From NCBI GenBank assembly GCA_020201335.1, contig JAIVGZ010000035.1:1-32776 (forward strand): a stretch of 32,776 nucleotides of DNA, given 5' to 3'. A model generated the notes under the pieces. The model had not been told where the DNA came from and searched no databases. It saw nothing but the letters and a program-made list of their open reading frames with translations. A program made the translations under genes and the position numbers. Source of the DNA: Natronospirales bacterium. Lineage in GTDB: Bacteria; Pseudomonadota; Gammaproteobacteria; Natronospirales; JAIVGZ01. Shown in pieces: positions 8,456 through 15,937 of this stretch; position 1 is the first letter of the stretch; every line of letters begins with the position of its first letter.

Positions 8456-8951
8456 TACCGAAAATCAATGGCGCCAATTCTTCGAGCGCCCGCCGATAGA
8501 CGCGCTGCTTGAAGAAGATGACCTCTTCAGCAGGCGTCCAGTAATCAGTCCAGCGCCAGGCCTCGAACTCCGGAGAGTCGCTCGCATCAAGGCGAATCTC
8601 TTCTTCCGGCGCGGTCAGCCGCAACAGGAACCAGATCTGCTTCTGGCCGATGCACAAGGGCTGCCTCGCCGGCTGCCGATAGCGGGCTGGTAAGCGGTAG
8701 CGCAGCCATTTGCGGGTCCGCCCTACGACCGTCACCTGCTCACGGCCAAGGCCGATTTCCTCAGTCAGCTCTCGGTACATCGCATCCAGCAGCGATTCAC
8801 CCTGCGCCAGCCCACCCTGCGGGAACTGCCAACCGCCGCGGCCCACGCGCTGACCCCAGAAAACCTGGTCGGCGTCGTTACAGAGGATGATGCCGACATT
8901 GCGCCGGAATCCGTCCGCGTCTATCACTCGGGGATCCTCATCGGTTCGCAT
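8430..8951 (-). CDS. rppH: RNA pyrophosphohydrolase (Nudix)
   Basis: Removes pyrophosphate from the 5' end of mRNAs to start RNase E-dependent decay. The 173-residue product has the RppH N-terminus DADGFRRNVGIILCN, a complete Nudix box at 46-68 (G46, E52, R60-E61, then EE), and the conserved WQFPQGG just before it. An in-frame GTG at 8927 (VIDADGF) aligns with the usual start of E. coli RppH and may be the true one; the ATG used adds eight residues. The final residues (DNHSHSR) are encoded by the Fur box of the neighbouring receptor gene, so the C-terminus is shaped by a regulatory site. It is divergent from the permease gene with almost no spacer. Confidence 0.94.
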   Translation of the reverse strand: MRTDEDPRVIDADGFRRNVGIILCNDADQVFWGQRVGRGGWQFPQGGLAQGESLLDAMYRELTEEIGLGREQVTVVGRTRKWLRYRLPARYRQPARQPLCIGQKQIWFLLRLTAPEEEIRLDASDSPEFEAWRWTDYWTPAEEVIFFKQRVYRRALEELAPLIFGIDNHSHSR

Positions 8952-8953
8952 TT

Positions 8954-9961
8954 TTGCACGAATGCATTACGCTCGTCGGCCTCATGCCCCGCGTCGCCGC
9001 CCTGCCGTTTTTCGGATCCCTGCTGGTGCTGGTCGCGTTGTCGTTCGTGGTCGCGCTCGCCTGGGGCAGCGTGCCGTTGTCGCCACGCCTCGTCATTGCG
9101 ACGCTTTTCGGCGGCGGCGACGAGTTTTCTCGCACTGTCGTGCTGGAACTCCGGCTGCCGCGCGCGCTCGCAGCATTTGCGACCGGCGGCCTGTTGGCGC
9201 TGGCCGGCGCGCTGATGCAGGTGCTGCTGCGCAACCCACTCGCCGACCCGTACATCCTCGGGGTGTCCGGCGGCGCGGCAGTATTCGCGCTCGGCGCAAT
9301 CATGCTCGGGCTCGGCGGTCTGTGGATCGGCGCCGGCGCGTTTGCCGGTGCGCTGACTTCGACATTCGCCGTGTTCGCGCTCGCGCATGGCCGCGGGGGT
9401 TGGACGCCGACGCGCCTGCTGCTGACGGGCGTTGTCGTGGCTGCGGGTTGGGGTGCGGTAATCAGCCTGATGCTGGCGCTCGGCTCGGACGGAAGCCTGC
9501 GCAGCATGCTGTTCTGGCTGATGGGCGACCTGTCGCACGCCACCCTTCCGACGGGCGGGCTGGCGGTGCTCGCGCTTGGTATCGCTCTTGCAATGCCATT
9601 TGCGCGCTCGCTCAACATCCTCGCGCGCGGGGAACTCCAGGCCGGCGCGCTCGGCGTCGCCGTGCGGCCGCTGAACATTGGGCTTTATGTCGTCGCGTCG
9701 CTGCTGACGGCGTCGGCGGTGACGATGGCCGGGGCTATCGGTTTCGTCGGGTTGGTGGTCCCGCACATGTTGCGGCTGGTCACGGGTACCGACCACCGCC
9801 GCCTGTTGCCCGGCGCGGTTTTGCTCGGCGGCGCGCTCCTGATTACAGCCGACACGCTTGCACGCAGCGTGTTGGCACCGCAGCAATTGCCGGTCGGCGT
9901 GGTCACCGCGTTGATTGGTGTGCCGCTGTTCCTCTACCTGTTGCACAGGGCGCGGCAATGA
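8954..9961 (+). CDS. FecCD/BtuC-family ABC transporter permease
   Basis: Inner-membrane channel subunit of an importer for vitamin B12 or iron chelates. The 335-residue product is almost entirely hydrophobic with 9-10 helices and carries family signatures LRLPRALAAFATGGLLALAG, NPLADPYILGVSGGA and, near the end, GFVGLVVPHMLRL. An internal ATG at 8984 (MPRVAAL) gives a more typical N-terminus and may be the real start; neither has a good ribosome site. The stop overlaps the ATPase start (ATGA). The nearby B12 riboswitch, btuB and BtuF-like gene favour corrinoid as substrate, but the adjacent Fur-regulated receptor makes an iron chelate possible. Confidence 0.93.
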   Translation: MHECITLVGLMPRVAALPFFGSLLVLVALSFVVALAWGSVPLSPRLVIATLFGGGDEFSRTVVLELRLPRALAAFATGGLLALAGALMQVLLRNPLADPYILGVSGGAAVFALGAIMLGLGGLWIGAGAFAGALTSTFAVFALAHGRGGWTPTRLLLTGVVVAAGWGAVISLMLALGSDGSLRSMLFWLMGDLSHATLPTGGLAVLALGIALAMPFARSLNILARGELQAGALGVAVRPLNIGLYVVASLLTASAVTMAGAIGFVGLVVPHMLRLVTGTDHRRLLPGAVLLGGALLITADTLARSVLAPQQLPVGVVTALIGVPLFLYLLHRARQ

Positions 9962-10743
9962 CCCACGGCGCGCCATTGCCGCTGCTGGAAACGCGCGAGC
10001 TCTCTGTCGGCATCGGGGGCAAAAGCGTCTGCCGCGGGCTCGACTTACGGCTACAGGCCGGCCAATGCCTCGGCATCCTCGGTCAGAACGGCGTTGGAAA
10101 AACGACGCTGCTGCATACGCTCGCGGGGCTGCGGCCCGCCGAGAGCGGCTCAATCCTGCTGCGGGGTGCGCCACTGGAGCAATTATCGCGACGGCGCGTC
10201 GCGCAGCAGGTAGGCCTGCTGATGCAGGAACATGAAGACCCATTCCCGGCGCTGGTACTGGAAACCGCGCTCGTCGGCAGGCACCCGCACATCGAGTTCT
10301 GGCAATGGGAAAGCGCAAGCGATATCCGCGTCGCGCGCGCTGCACTTGATGCTGTCGACCTCTCAGAGCTCGAGACGCGATCGGTGAACACGCTGTCGGG
10401 TGGCGAGCGCCAACGCCTCGGCCTCGCGACCGTGATTACGCAGGACCCCGATGTCTTCCTGCTCGATGAGCCGACGAACCACCTGGATTTACAACACGAG
10501 ATTGACCTGCTCAGGATGCTGGTGCGTTTCGCGCGCGAGGGCGGCAAGGGCGTCGCGATGACGCTGCACGACATTAACCTCGCCGCCCGCTTCTGCGACC
10601 GCCTGCTGCTGATGTTTGGGGATGGCGAGACGCTGCTCGGCGCGACCGCCGACATCCTGACTGCGGATAATCTGCACCGACTGTTCGGCGTGCCGGTTGC
10701 AGCGGTGCAGTGGGATGGCGGCACCGTATACGTGCCGCAATGA
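9958..10743 (+). CDS. ABC transporter ATP-binding protein (BtuD/FecE type)
   Basis: Cytoplasmic ATPase that powers the permease encoded just upstream. The 261-residue product has Walker A GQNGVGKTT (42-50), signature LSGGE (146-150), Walker B VFLLDEP (166-172) and the switch His in TLHD near 200. The ATG overlaps the permease stop (ATGA), and the Met-Thr-His start gives the normal family length; the open frame upstream is out-of-frame permease sequence. Stoichiometry is expected to be two copies per transporter. Substrate as for the permease: corrinoid more likely than ferric chelate. The gene ends two bases from the convergent phzF-like gene. Confidence 0.93.
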   Translation: MTHGAPLPLLETRELSVGIGGKSVCRGLDLRLQAGQCLGILGQNGVGKTTLLHTLAGLRPAESGSILLRGAPLEQLSRRRVAQQVGLLMQEHEDPFPALVLETALVGRHPHIEFWQWESASDIRVARAALDAVDLSELETRSVNTLSGGERQRLGLATVITQDPDVFLLDEPTNHLDLQHEIDLLRMLVRFAREGGKGVAMTLHDINLAARFCDRLLLMFGDGETLLGATADILTADNLHRLFGVPVAAVQWDGGTVYVPQ

Positions 10744-10745
10744 AT

Positions 10746-11534
10746 TCAGAACCGCAGTACGCCGGACATCACCTCGACCGCGTGGCCGGAAATTCGGACG
10801 CGGTCTCCTTCGACGACGCACCATAGCTCGCCGCCGCGCGCCGACACCTGGCGCGCGTACAACGAATTCTTGCCGAGCCGCCGCGCCCAGTACGGCGCGA
10901 GCGCGCAGTGCGCCGAACCCGTCGCCGGGTCTTCGGGCACGCCGACGCGCGGCGCAAAGAAGCGCGATACGAAATCACCGCCGCCCTGGCCCGCCGGCGC
11001 GGTGGCAATCAGGCCGACGGCGTCCAGCTGCGCGATACGCTTCAGGTCCGGCGTCAGCGCGCGGACCGCGTCCTCATCAGCGAACACCGCCATATAGTAA
11101 TTTGCGTGCCACAGTTCCGTCGGCACCGCGCCGAGCGTCTGCGAAATTCCCAGCGTCACCTCCAGCTGTTCCGCGGGCCATGCGGGGAAATCCATCTCAA
11201 GGCGGCCATCATCGAGCCGCACGACAGACAGCGTGCCACTGCGTGATGCGAACGCGACCACCGGCCCTTCCACCGCGTCGCGCGAGAAGAGCACCGAAGC
11301 GGCGGCCAGCGTCGCATGCCCGCACAGGTCCACTTCAGCGGTCGGCGTGAACCAGCGGATCATCAGACCGTCGTCATCTGGGCCGATGAACGCAGTCTCG
11401 GAGAGGTTGTTCTCGGCAGCGATCGACTGCAGCAAATGGTCCGCCGGCCATTCCTCGACCGGGCACACCGCGGCCGGGTTGCCGGCGAATGGTCGCGATG
11501 AGAATGCATCAACCTGGTAGATGATCAGCTCCAC
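10746..11534 (-). CDS. PhzF family isomerase/epimerase-like protein
   Basis: Member of the PhzF/diaminopimelate-epimerase-fold family. The 262-residue product shows the N-terminal VDAFSSRPFAGNPAAVC, the catalytic Glu at 46 in NNLSETAF, DLCGHATLA, and the C-terminal EDPATGSAHCAL. These conserved blocks predict acid/base isomerisation of a small metabolite. Only a few relatives have known substrates, and no phenazine genes are nearby, so the substrate is unknown. It overlaps the upstream inositol-monophosphatase-family gene by ten bases and is probably co-expressed with it. Confidence 0.9.
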   Translation of the reverse strand: MELIIYQVDAFSSRPFAGNPAAVCPVEEWPADHLLQSIAAENNLSETAFIGPDDDGLMIRWFTPTAEVDLCGHATLAAASVLFSRDAVEGPVVAFASRSGTLSVVRLDDGRLEMDFPAWPAEQLEVTLGISQTLGAVPTELWHANYYMAVFADEDAVRALTPDLKRIAQLDAVGLIATAPAGQGGGDFVSRFFAPRVGVPEDPATGSAHCALAPYWARRLGKNSLYARQVSARGGELWCVVEGDRVRISGHAVEVMSGVLRF

Positions 11535-12313
11535 AGTGCCTCCAACACTCGTTCATGCAGCACGCCATTAGTCGCGACCACGGAGGTCGTCGCCAGCCGC
11601 ACCGGTTCGCCGTGCATGTCGGTCACTCGGCCACCGGCTTCCTCGACAATCGTCGCGAGCGCCGCAATGTCGAGTATGTTCACATCCGATTCGATTACCA
11701 CATCGAGCTGACCTGCCGCCAACTGGTGGAAATGGTAGAAATCCCCGTAACCGCGCACGCGGTCGACCTGCGCGACCAACGCGCCAAGCCCGACCCAGCC
11801 GCTACCCGAGGCCAAAGTACGCAGGTTGCCGGTCGACAGTGCGGCGGCGGCCAATGTATCGGTCCGGGAGACCTGCAGCCGTGCACCGTTCAGCCACGCA
11901 CCCTCGCCGACCACAGCATGAGCGCGCTCTGCAAAGCGCGGCGCGTTCGACACGCCGAGTACCCGTTTGCCGTGTTGCAGCAGAGCGAGCTGCGTCGAGA
12001 AGAACGGCTGCCGGCGAACGAAGCTCTTGGTCCCGTCCAGCGGGTCGATCAACCACACGCACTCGGCATCGGTGCGGTCACTGCCACCTTCTTCGCCGTA
12101 GAATCCGTGGTCGGGGAACGCTTCGGCAAGTACGCTGCGAATTGCGGCTTCCGCCTCCTCGTCCGCGAGCGTGACCGGAGTCGCATCGGCTTTCATCCGC
12201 GCGACCGCGCCGTGTTCCCAGTAGTGGTTGAGCACCTGTTGTGCGGCCTCGACCGCATGCTGCGCAACGTTGAGCCATCGAGCGTCCACCGCGAAAGCAT
12301 ACACGCTTGACAC
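11525..12313 (-). CDS. inositol monophosphatase family phosphatase (possible histidinol-phosphatase)
   Basis: Metal-dependent phosphomonoesterase. The 262-residue product has the metal-binding blocks of the family: EE at 74-75, DPLDGTKSF at 90-98, and D215 in ILDIAAL. The GYGDFYHFHQLAAGQLD segment and the lack of the usual WDxAAG form resemble HisN-type histidinol-phosphate phosphatases more than SuhB or CysQ, but the substrate cannot be fixed from sequence. The start is uncertain: the GTG at 12313 sits inside the -35 box of the divergent riboswitch promoter, and GTGs at 12304 and 12289 are possible. No other histidine gene is in the window. Confidence 0.87.
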   Translation of the reverse strand: MSSVYAFAVDARWLNVAQHAVEAAQQVLNHYWEHGAVARMKADATPVTLADEEAEAAIRSVLAEAFPDHGFYGEEGGSDRTDAECVWLIDPLDGTKSFVRRQPFFSTQLALLQHGKRVLGVSNAPRFAERAHAVVGEGAWLNGARLQVSRTDTLAAAALSTGNLRTLASGSGWVGLGALVAQVDRVRGYGDFYHFHQLAAGQLDVVIESDVNILDIAALATIVEEAGGRVTDMHGEPVRLATTSVVATNGVLHERVLEALWS

Positions 12314-12335
12314 CGTTTCTGACCGCCCATAGAGT
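12307..12335 (+). promoter_or_regulatory. sigma-70 promoter of the cobalamin riboswitch/btuB transcript
   Basis: A perfect -35 TTGACA (12307-12312) is followed by a 17-bp spacer and TAGAGT (12330-12335, four of six matches to TATAAT). Transcription should begin near 12342, just before the riboswitch aptamer. The -35 box overlaps the apparent 5' end of the divergent phosphatase gene. Confidence 0.8.
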
Positions 12336-12341
12336 CGACGC

Positions 12342-12525
12342 TGCTTCAGGCGTTCCGCTCAGGTGGAACAACGGGAAGCCGGTGGGTCCTTCGGGACGAT
12401 TCCGGCGCTGCCCCCGCAACGGTAAGCGGATGAAGGTGCATCTCGAAGCCACTGTGCGTAACGCATGGGAAGGCGATGCACCGGACGGATAAACCGTCAT
12501 CCGCGAGCCCGGAGACCGGCCTGTG
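12342..12525 (+). promoter_or_regulatory. cobalamin riboswitch aptamer
   Basis: The characteristic blocks occur in order: AACGGGAAGCCGGTG (12370-12384), CTGCCCCCGCAACGGTAA (12408-12425), GAAGCCACTGTG (12445-12456), GGGAAGGCGATGCA (12467-12480) and the B12 box GAGCCCGGAGACCGGCC (12505-12521). It binds adenosylcobalamin or a related corrinoid and reduces expression of the following gene. Downstream is btuB, the expected target. Ends are set by visible motifs and may be off by about 10 bases. Confidence 0.95.
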
Positions 12526-12618
12526 GCGTGAACCCGGCACCGCGGTGGGCGGTCGGCGTGGATCGCGGCCCCGCCCCTTCCCGCCTTCGCTTCCCCCGGA
12601 CCGGACATACACCGGACC

Positions 12619-12644
12619 GCACGCGGGCGCGCGTGCACGGAGCG
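12619..12644 (+). promoter_or_regulatory. Hairpin beside the btuB ribosome-binding site
   Basis: A 7-bp perfect stem GCACGCG/CGCGTGC with loop GGCG (12619-12636) ends three bases before the GGAG ribosome site at 12639-12642, seven bases before the ATG. There is no U-run, so a classical intrinsic terminator is not supported here. Control of ribosome access by the riboswitch is more likely. The pairing partners that would switch it cannot be resolved by eye. Confidence 0.45.
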
Positions 12645-12649
12645 AAAAC

Positions 12650-14437
12650 ATGAGCCGTATTCACCAATGCGTCGCGATCTGCGCGGCGTTGCTGACCCCA
12701 ACCGCCGCACCCGCCGAAGCCATCGACTCCGAGCAGACCGTTGTCGTCACCGCGACGCGGACGCCGCTCGCCATCGACGACGCGCTCGCGCCGGTCATCG
12801 TCATCACCGCAGAAGACCTGCGGCGTACCGCGACATTCGACATCGCCGAGGCGTTGCGCGTGTACGCCGGCATCGAGATCGGGCGCAATGGCGGCCCCGG
12901 CCAGGCGACATCGCTGTTCATACGCGGCACCAACAGCAACCACGCGCAGGTGCTGGTCGACGGCGTCCGTGTGAATCCCGGCACGCTCGGCGGGGCTGCG
13001 CTGCAGAACATCAGACCGCAGGACATCGAGCGCATCGAAGTCGTGAAAGGGCCGCGCTCTTCGCTGTACGGCACGGAGGCGATAGGCGGCGTCGTCAACA
13101 TCATTACGCGGCGCGCACGGCGGCCGTTCCATGCAGACGCCGAGGCCGGTGCCGGGCGCTACGGCACGCGGACTGCCGGCGCGGGTATCGCCGGCCGCCA
13201 AGGCGCCTGGTATGCCGGCCTGCGCGGCGACTATCTAACGACCGACGGGTTCCCGCCCCAATCCGGCGCGACCGTCGACCGCGGTCACGAGAATACGACG
13301 CTCGGCGCCCATGCGGGCTGGGAGAACGCGGGTCACCGCCTGGCGTTGCGGCACCGCGAGGCGCGCGGCAACACCGAGTACCTGGATTTCCTCGGCACAC
13401 CCGTTGACCAGGATTTCACCAACGCTGTCAGCGCGCTCGAATACGCGGCGCCGCTCGGCGACGCGGTCCGGTCCACGCTGCGGCTTGCTCGCGCGGTCGA
13501 CGAGATCCACCAGCAGCAGTCGCCGGATTACGCGGAAACCCGCCGCACCAGCATCGATTGGCAAGTGGACTGGACGCCGACGGCAGCGCACGCGTTCAAC
13601 CTTGGTTTATACCAAGCGCGTGAGAATACCCGCGCGGAAGTTTTCGGCGGCGCGTTCGACGAACGGCCCGAGACCCGTGCCGCCTTCGTGCAGTATCAGC
13701 GCCACGGTGCGCGCACGCAGCAACTGGTCGCCGCGCGCCACAGCGACCACGACGCATTCGGCGGGCACATGACCTGGAATGCGGAGCACGCATGGCTCAT
13801 CGGCGATGACTGGCGTTTGGTCGCCGGCGCCGGCACCGCGTTCCGCGCGCCGGACAGCACGCAGCGCTTCGGTTTCGGCGGCGACCCGGCGTTGCGCCCG
13901 GAACAATCACGGAATATCGAGCTCGGGTTGCGCGGACGGCTCGGTGAGCACCGGCGCATCGAGTGGCAGGTGTACGAGAACCGCATTGACGACCTGATTG
14001 CGTTCGACCTCGCCACTTTCACGCTCGCGAACATCGACCGCGCGCGCATCCGCGGCACGGAGCTTGCGTTCACGCACGCGCGCGACCGCTGGTATTGGCG
14101 CCAGTCATTCGTATTGCAGCGGCCGGAGGACCTCGGCACCGGCGACCCGCTGCCACGGCGTGCGCGCCGCAGCATGCAGACCGCGCTGCGCTACGACGCC
14201 GGCGCCGTCCACTTCGGCGGGGAATTGATCGCGACCGGACCTCGTAAAGACTCTGGGTTCAGCGACGACTACATCGGCGGCTATGTGCTTGTGAACCTGT
14301 CGGCACAGTGGGCGCTCACGCCGCGCTGGACGCTCGACGCACGGCTCGAGAACGCGCTCGACAAGCGGTACGAGACGGCGCTCGGTTTCCCTATGGCGGG
14401 GCGCTCGCTGTTCGTGCGCGCGCGGTGGCAGCACTGA
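12650..14437 (+). CDS. btuB: vitamin B12 outer-membrane receptor, TonB-dependent
   Basis: Imports cobalamin across the outer membrane using energy from TonB. The 595-residue product has a signal peptide (MSRIHQCVAICAALLTPTAA...), a TonB box within EQTVVVTATRTP, a plug domain with LFIRGTNSNHAQVLVDGVRV and KGPRSSLYG, and a C-terminal barrel; length fits BtuB (about 600). The ATG with GGAG seven bases upstream is chosen; the open frame continues upstream but only through the riboswitch. The riboswitch and the following adenosyltransferase remnant and BtuF-like gene support corrinoid as ligand. Unlike the FecA-like receptor at 6435-8370, this gene is intact. Confidence 0.94.
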   Translation: MSRIHQCVAICAALLTPTAAPAEAIDSEQTVVVTATRTPLAIDDALAPVIVITAEDLRRTATFDIAEALRVYAGIEIGRNGGPGQATSLFIRGTNSNHAQVLVDGVRVNPGTLGGAALQNIRPQDIERIEVVKGPRSSLYGTEAIGGVVNIITRRARRPFHADAEAGAGRYGTRTAGAGIAGRQGAWYAGLRGDYLTTDGFPPQSGATVDRGHENTTLGAHAGWENAGHRLALRHREARGNTEYLDFLGTPVDQDFTNAVSALEYAAPLGDAVRSTLRLARAVDEIHQQQSPDYAETRRTSIDWQVDWTPTAAHAFNLGLYQARENTRAEVFGGAFDERPETRAAFVQYQRHGARTQQLVAARHSDHDAFGGHMTWNAEHAWLIGDDWRLVAGAGTAFRAPDSTQRFGFGGDPALRPEQSRNIELGLRGRLGEHRRIEWQVYENRIDDLIAFDLATFTLANIDRARIRGTELAFTHARDRWYWRQSFVLQRPEDLGTGDPLPRRARRSMQTALRYDAGAVHFGGELIATGPRKDSGFSDDYIGGYVLVNLSAQWALTPRWTLDARLENALDKRYETALGFPMAGRSLFVRARWQH

Positions 14438-14467
14438 GCCAGCGTCCGTATTCCATTGGCGTTGCTA

Positions 14468-14582
14468 ACGCTCCGCCGAGTGGGACGGGTTCCGGGAACG
14501 CCGCAAGTACGTCCCTGTAGGCTCCGTAGGCAACATCCCTGTTGCCTACGGTCCCGGAAACCGTCCCACGTCGGCTGCGCGT
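14468..14582. repeat. Nested palindromic intergenic element
   Basis: An outer inverted repeat pairs 14480-14497 with 14552-14569 at 17 of 18 positions and extends imperfectly outward through GCCGA. Inside is a perfect 12-bp stem, CCGTAGGCAACA and TGTTGCCTACGG (14524-14535 with 14540-14551), closed by TCCC. The two stems abut on the right side, while an unpaired 26-base arm (14498-14523) lies on the left. It fills most of the 183-base btuB to adenosyltransferase gap. It may act as terminator or be a member of a dispersed palindromic family; no transposase is near. Confidence 0.7.
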
Positions 14583-14620
14583 GGTGCCGATAACGAAGAG
14601 GGGTATGGCAGACTAACGCG

Positions 14621-15060
14621 ATGGGAAACAGGCTCAGCAAGATTTATACAAGGACCGGGGACGACGGCACGACCGGGCTCGGTGACGGCACGCGCGTCGG
14701 AAAGGACAGCGTACCAACGTCGGAGGCGAGTTGTGCGTGCCGGGCATGACACTCGTCGATGCAACCCGGGTCGAGGCGCTCGAGCGTGAGCTCGACGCGT
14801 TCAACGCCGACCTGCCCGCGCTCAAGGAATTCATACTGCCCGGCGGCAGCCCCGCCGCTGCCGCATGCCATCTGGCCAGGACGATTTGCCGGCGCGCGGA
14901 AAGGCGCATCGTCACGCTGGCACGAACCGAACAGGTCGGTACCGACCTCATCAGTTACATCAACCGCCTGTCGGACCTCTTGTTCGTCGTCGCGCGGGTA
15001 CTTGCGCGCGAAGCGGGCGGCAGCGAAGTGATGTGGCAGAGCGACCGCACCAGTCGCTGA
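14621..15060 (+). pseudogene. PduO-type cob(I)alamin adenosyltransferase, internal deletion with frameshift
   Basis: Would convert cob(I)alamin to adenosylcobalamin using ATP. The N-terminal 29 residues are canonical (MGNRLSKIYTRTGDDGTTGL, then GDGTRVGKDS), including the ATP-binding TRTGDDG, but that frame stops at 14749. From about 14717 another frame gives GGELCVPG and runs through LKEFILPGGS, ARTICRRAERR and YINRLSDLLFVVARVL to a normal end. Relatives have about 45-55 further residues between KDS and GGELC; these are missing. A deletion of roughly 150 bases that shifts the frame explains it. The ATP-phosphate and corrinoid-site residues of the second half remain, but no single product could fold normally. 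Assembly error is the alternative. Confidence 0.85.
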
Positions 15061-15064
15061 GCGC

Positions 15065-15937
15065 CTAGCGGGCGCGGTCGATGTAGCCGCACATCCGTTC
15101 AACCTCGTCGAGCATCCTCGGGGTCGGTCGCCCCATCAGTGACGCGTCGAGCCGGTACAGGTGACCATCACGCACCGCTGGGATGCGTTCCCAGCGCCGC
15201 CACGCGACGAGCGCAGCGGGCTCCTCACCGGGCGGTGCGTAAACGCCGCTTAGAATCACTTCCGGCCCGGCCGCAAGCACGGCCTCCAGTGCGACGGCCG
15301 GTGCCGGCACTTCGATGGACCCGAATATGTTGGTGCCGCCGCAGAGCGCGATAGCGTCATTCACCGAATGCGGGCCGCCGACCGTGTAAAGCGGCCTCTC
15401 TGAAATTTGATAGAACACGCGCACCGGCGTGCTGCGTCGGTATCGTGCGCGCAATGTCTCCAGGCGACGCTCGAACGCATCGGCAGCAGCGCCCGCAGCC
15501 TCCGCGGTGCCGGCGAGACGGCCGACCACGCGCAGGTTTGCGCCGATGTCATCCATCCGATCCGTGCGGATGATGACGACGCGCAGACCGATACGCTCAG
15601 CGTCGGCGGCAACCGCAGCCTGGTTCCCTTCTCCCCACGCGAGTACCAGGTCGGGCTCGAGCGCGACCAGCCTTTCGAGGTCGATGCGGAACGCGTCGCC
15701 GACGCGCGGCAACTCTGCAACAAATGACGGGTGGTCGCTGTAGGCGACGGTGCCGACCAGGCGTTCGCCCGCGCCAGCCGCGTCGACAAGTTCAGCGAGG
15801 TGCGGAGCAAGCGTGACGATGCGCGCTGCCGGTGCTGCGACCAGCGGCGCGGAGAAGAGGGCAAGTACGACGAGCAGCGACTGATGGGTCAGATTGCGAA
15901 ACCCGCGATAGTGAGCAAGCCAAACAGCACCACCCAC
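15065..15937 (-). CDS. btuF: BtuF-like periplasmic cobalamin-binding protein
   Basis: Binds corrinoid in the periplasm and hands it to the BtuCD-type permease. The mature part starts near ARIVTLAPHLAELVDAAGA, typical of the helical-backbone binding proteins, followed by DLVLAWGEGN and, toward the end, RPTPRMLDEVERM. A signal peptide core LLVVLALFSAPLVAAP is present. The ATG at 15937 gives 290 residues but puts 45 bases inside ampE; a CTG at 15892 overlapping the ampE stop is an alternative. It is encoded opposite to the adenosyltransferase remnant, with four bases between the two ends. No own riboswitch is seen, as it follows ampE. Confidence 0.88.
   Translation of the reverse strand: MGGAVWLAHYRGFRNLTHQSLLVVLALFSAPLVAAPAARIVTLAPHLAELVDAAGAGERLVGTVAYSDHPSFVAELPRVGDAFRIDLERLVALEPDLVLAWGEGNQAAVAADAERIGLRVVIIRTDRMDDIGANLRVVGRLAGTAEAAGAAADAFERRLETLRARYRRSTPVRVFYQISERPLYTVGGPHSVNDAIALCGGTNIFGSIEVPAPAVALEAVLAAGPEVILSGVYAPPGEEPAALVAWRRWERIPAVRDGHLYRLDASLMGRPTPRMLDEVERMCGYIDRAR

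Noticed and set aside
7110-8693. 527-codon plus-strand open frame across the receptor and rppH
   Set aside because: It crosses two opposite-strand genes and their promoter, with no recognisable domain.
8887-9957. Upstream extension of the ABC ATPase frame
   Set aside because: The extra 357 codons are the permease gene read in the wrong frame; family length fits the ATG at 9958.
8924-10345. 473-codon minus-strand open frame over the permease and ATPase genes
   Set aside because: The plus-strand frames carry clear FecCD and ABC ATPase motifs; the reverse frame is Arg/Gln-rich noise.
12476-12649. N-terminal extension of btuB starting inside the riboswitch
   Set aside because: It would place 58 residues before the signal peptide and lies within the aptamer; the ATG at 12650 has a ribosome site and proper signal sequence.
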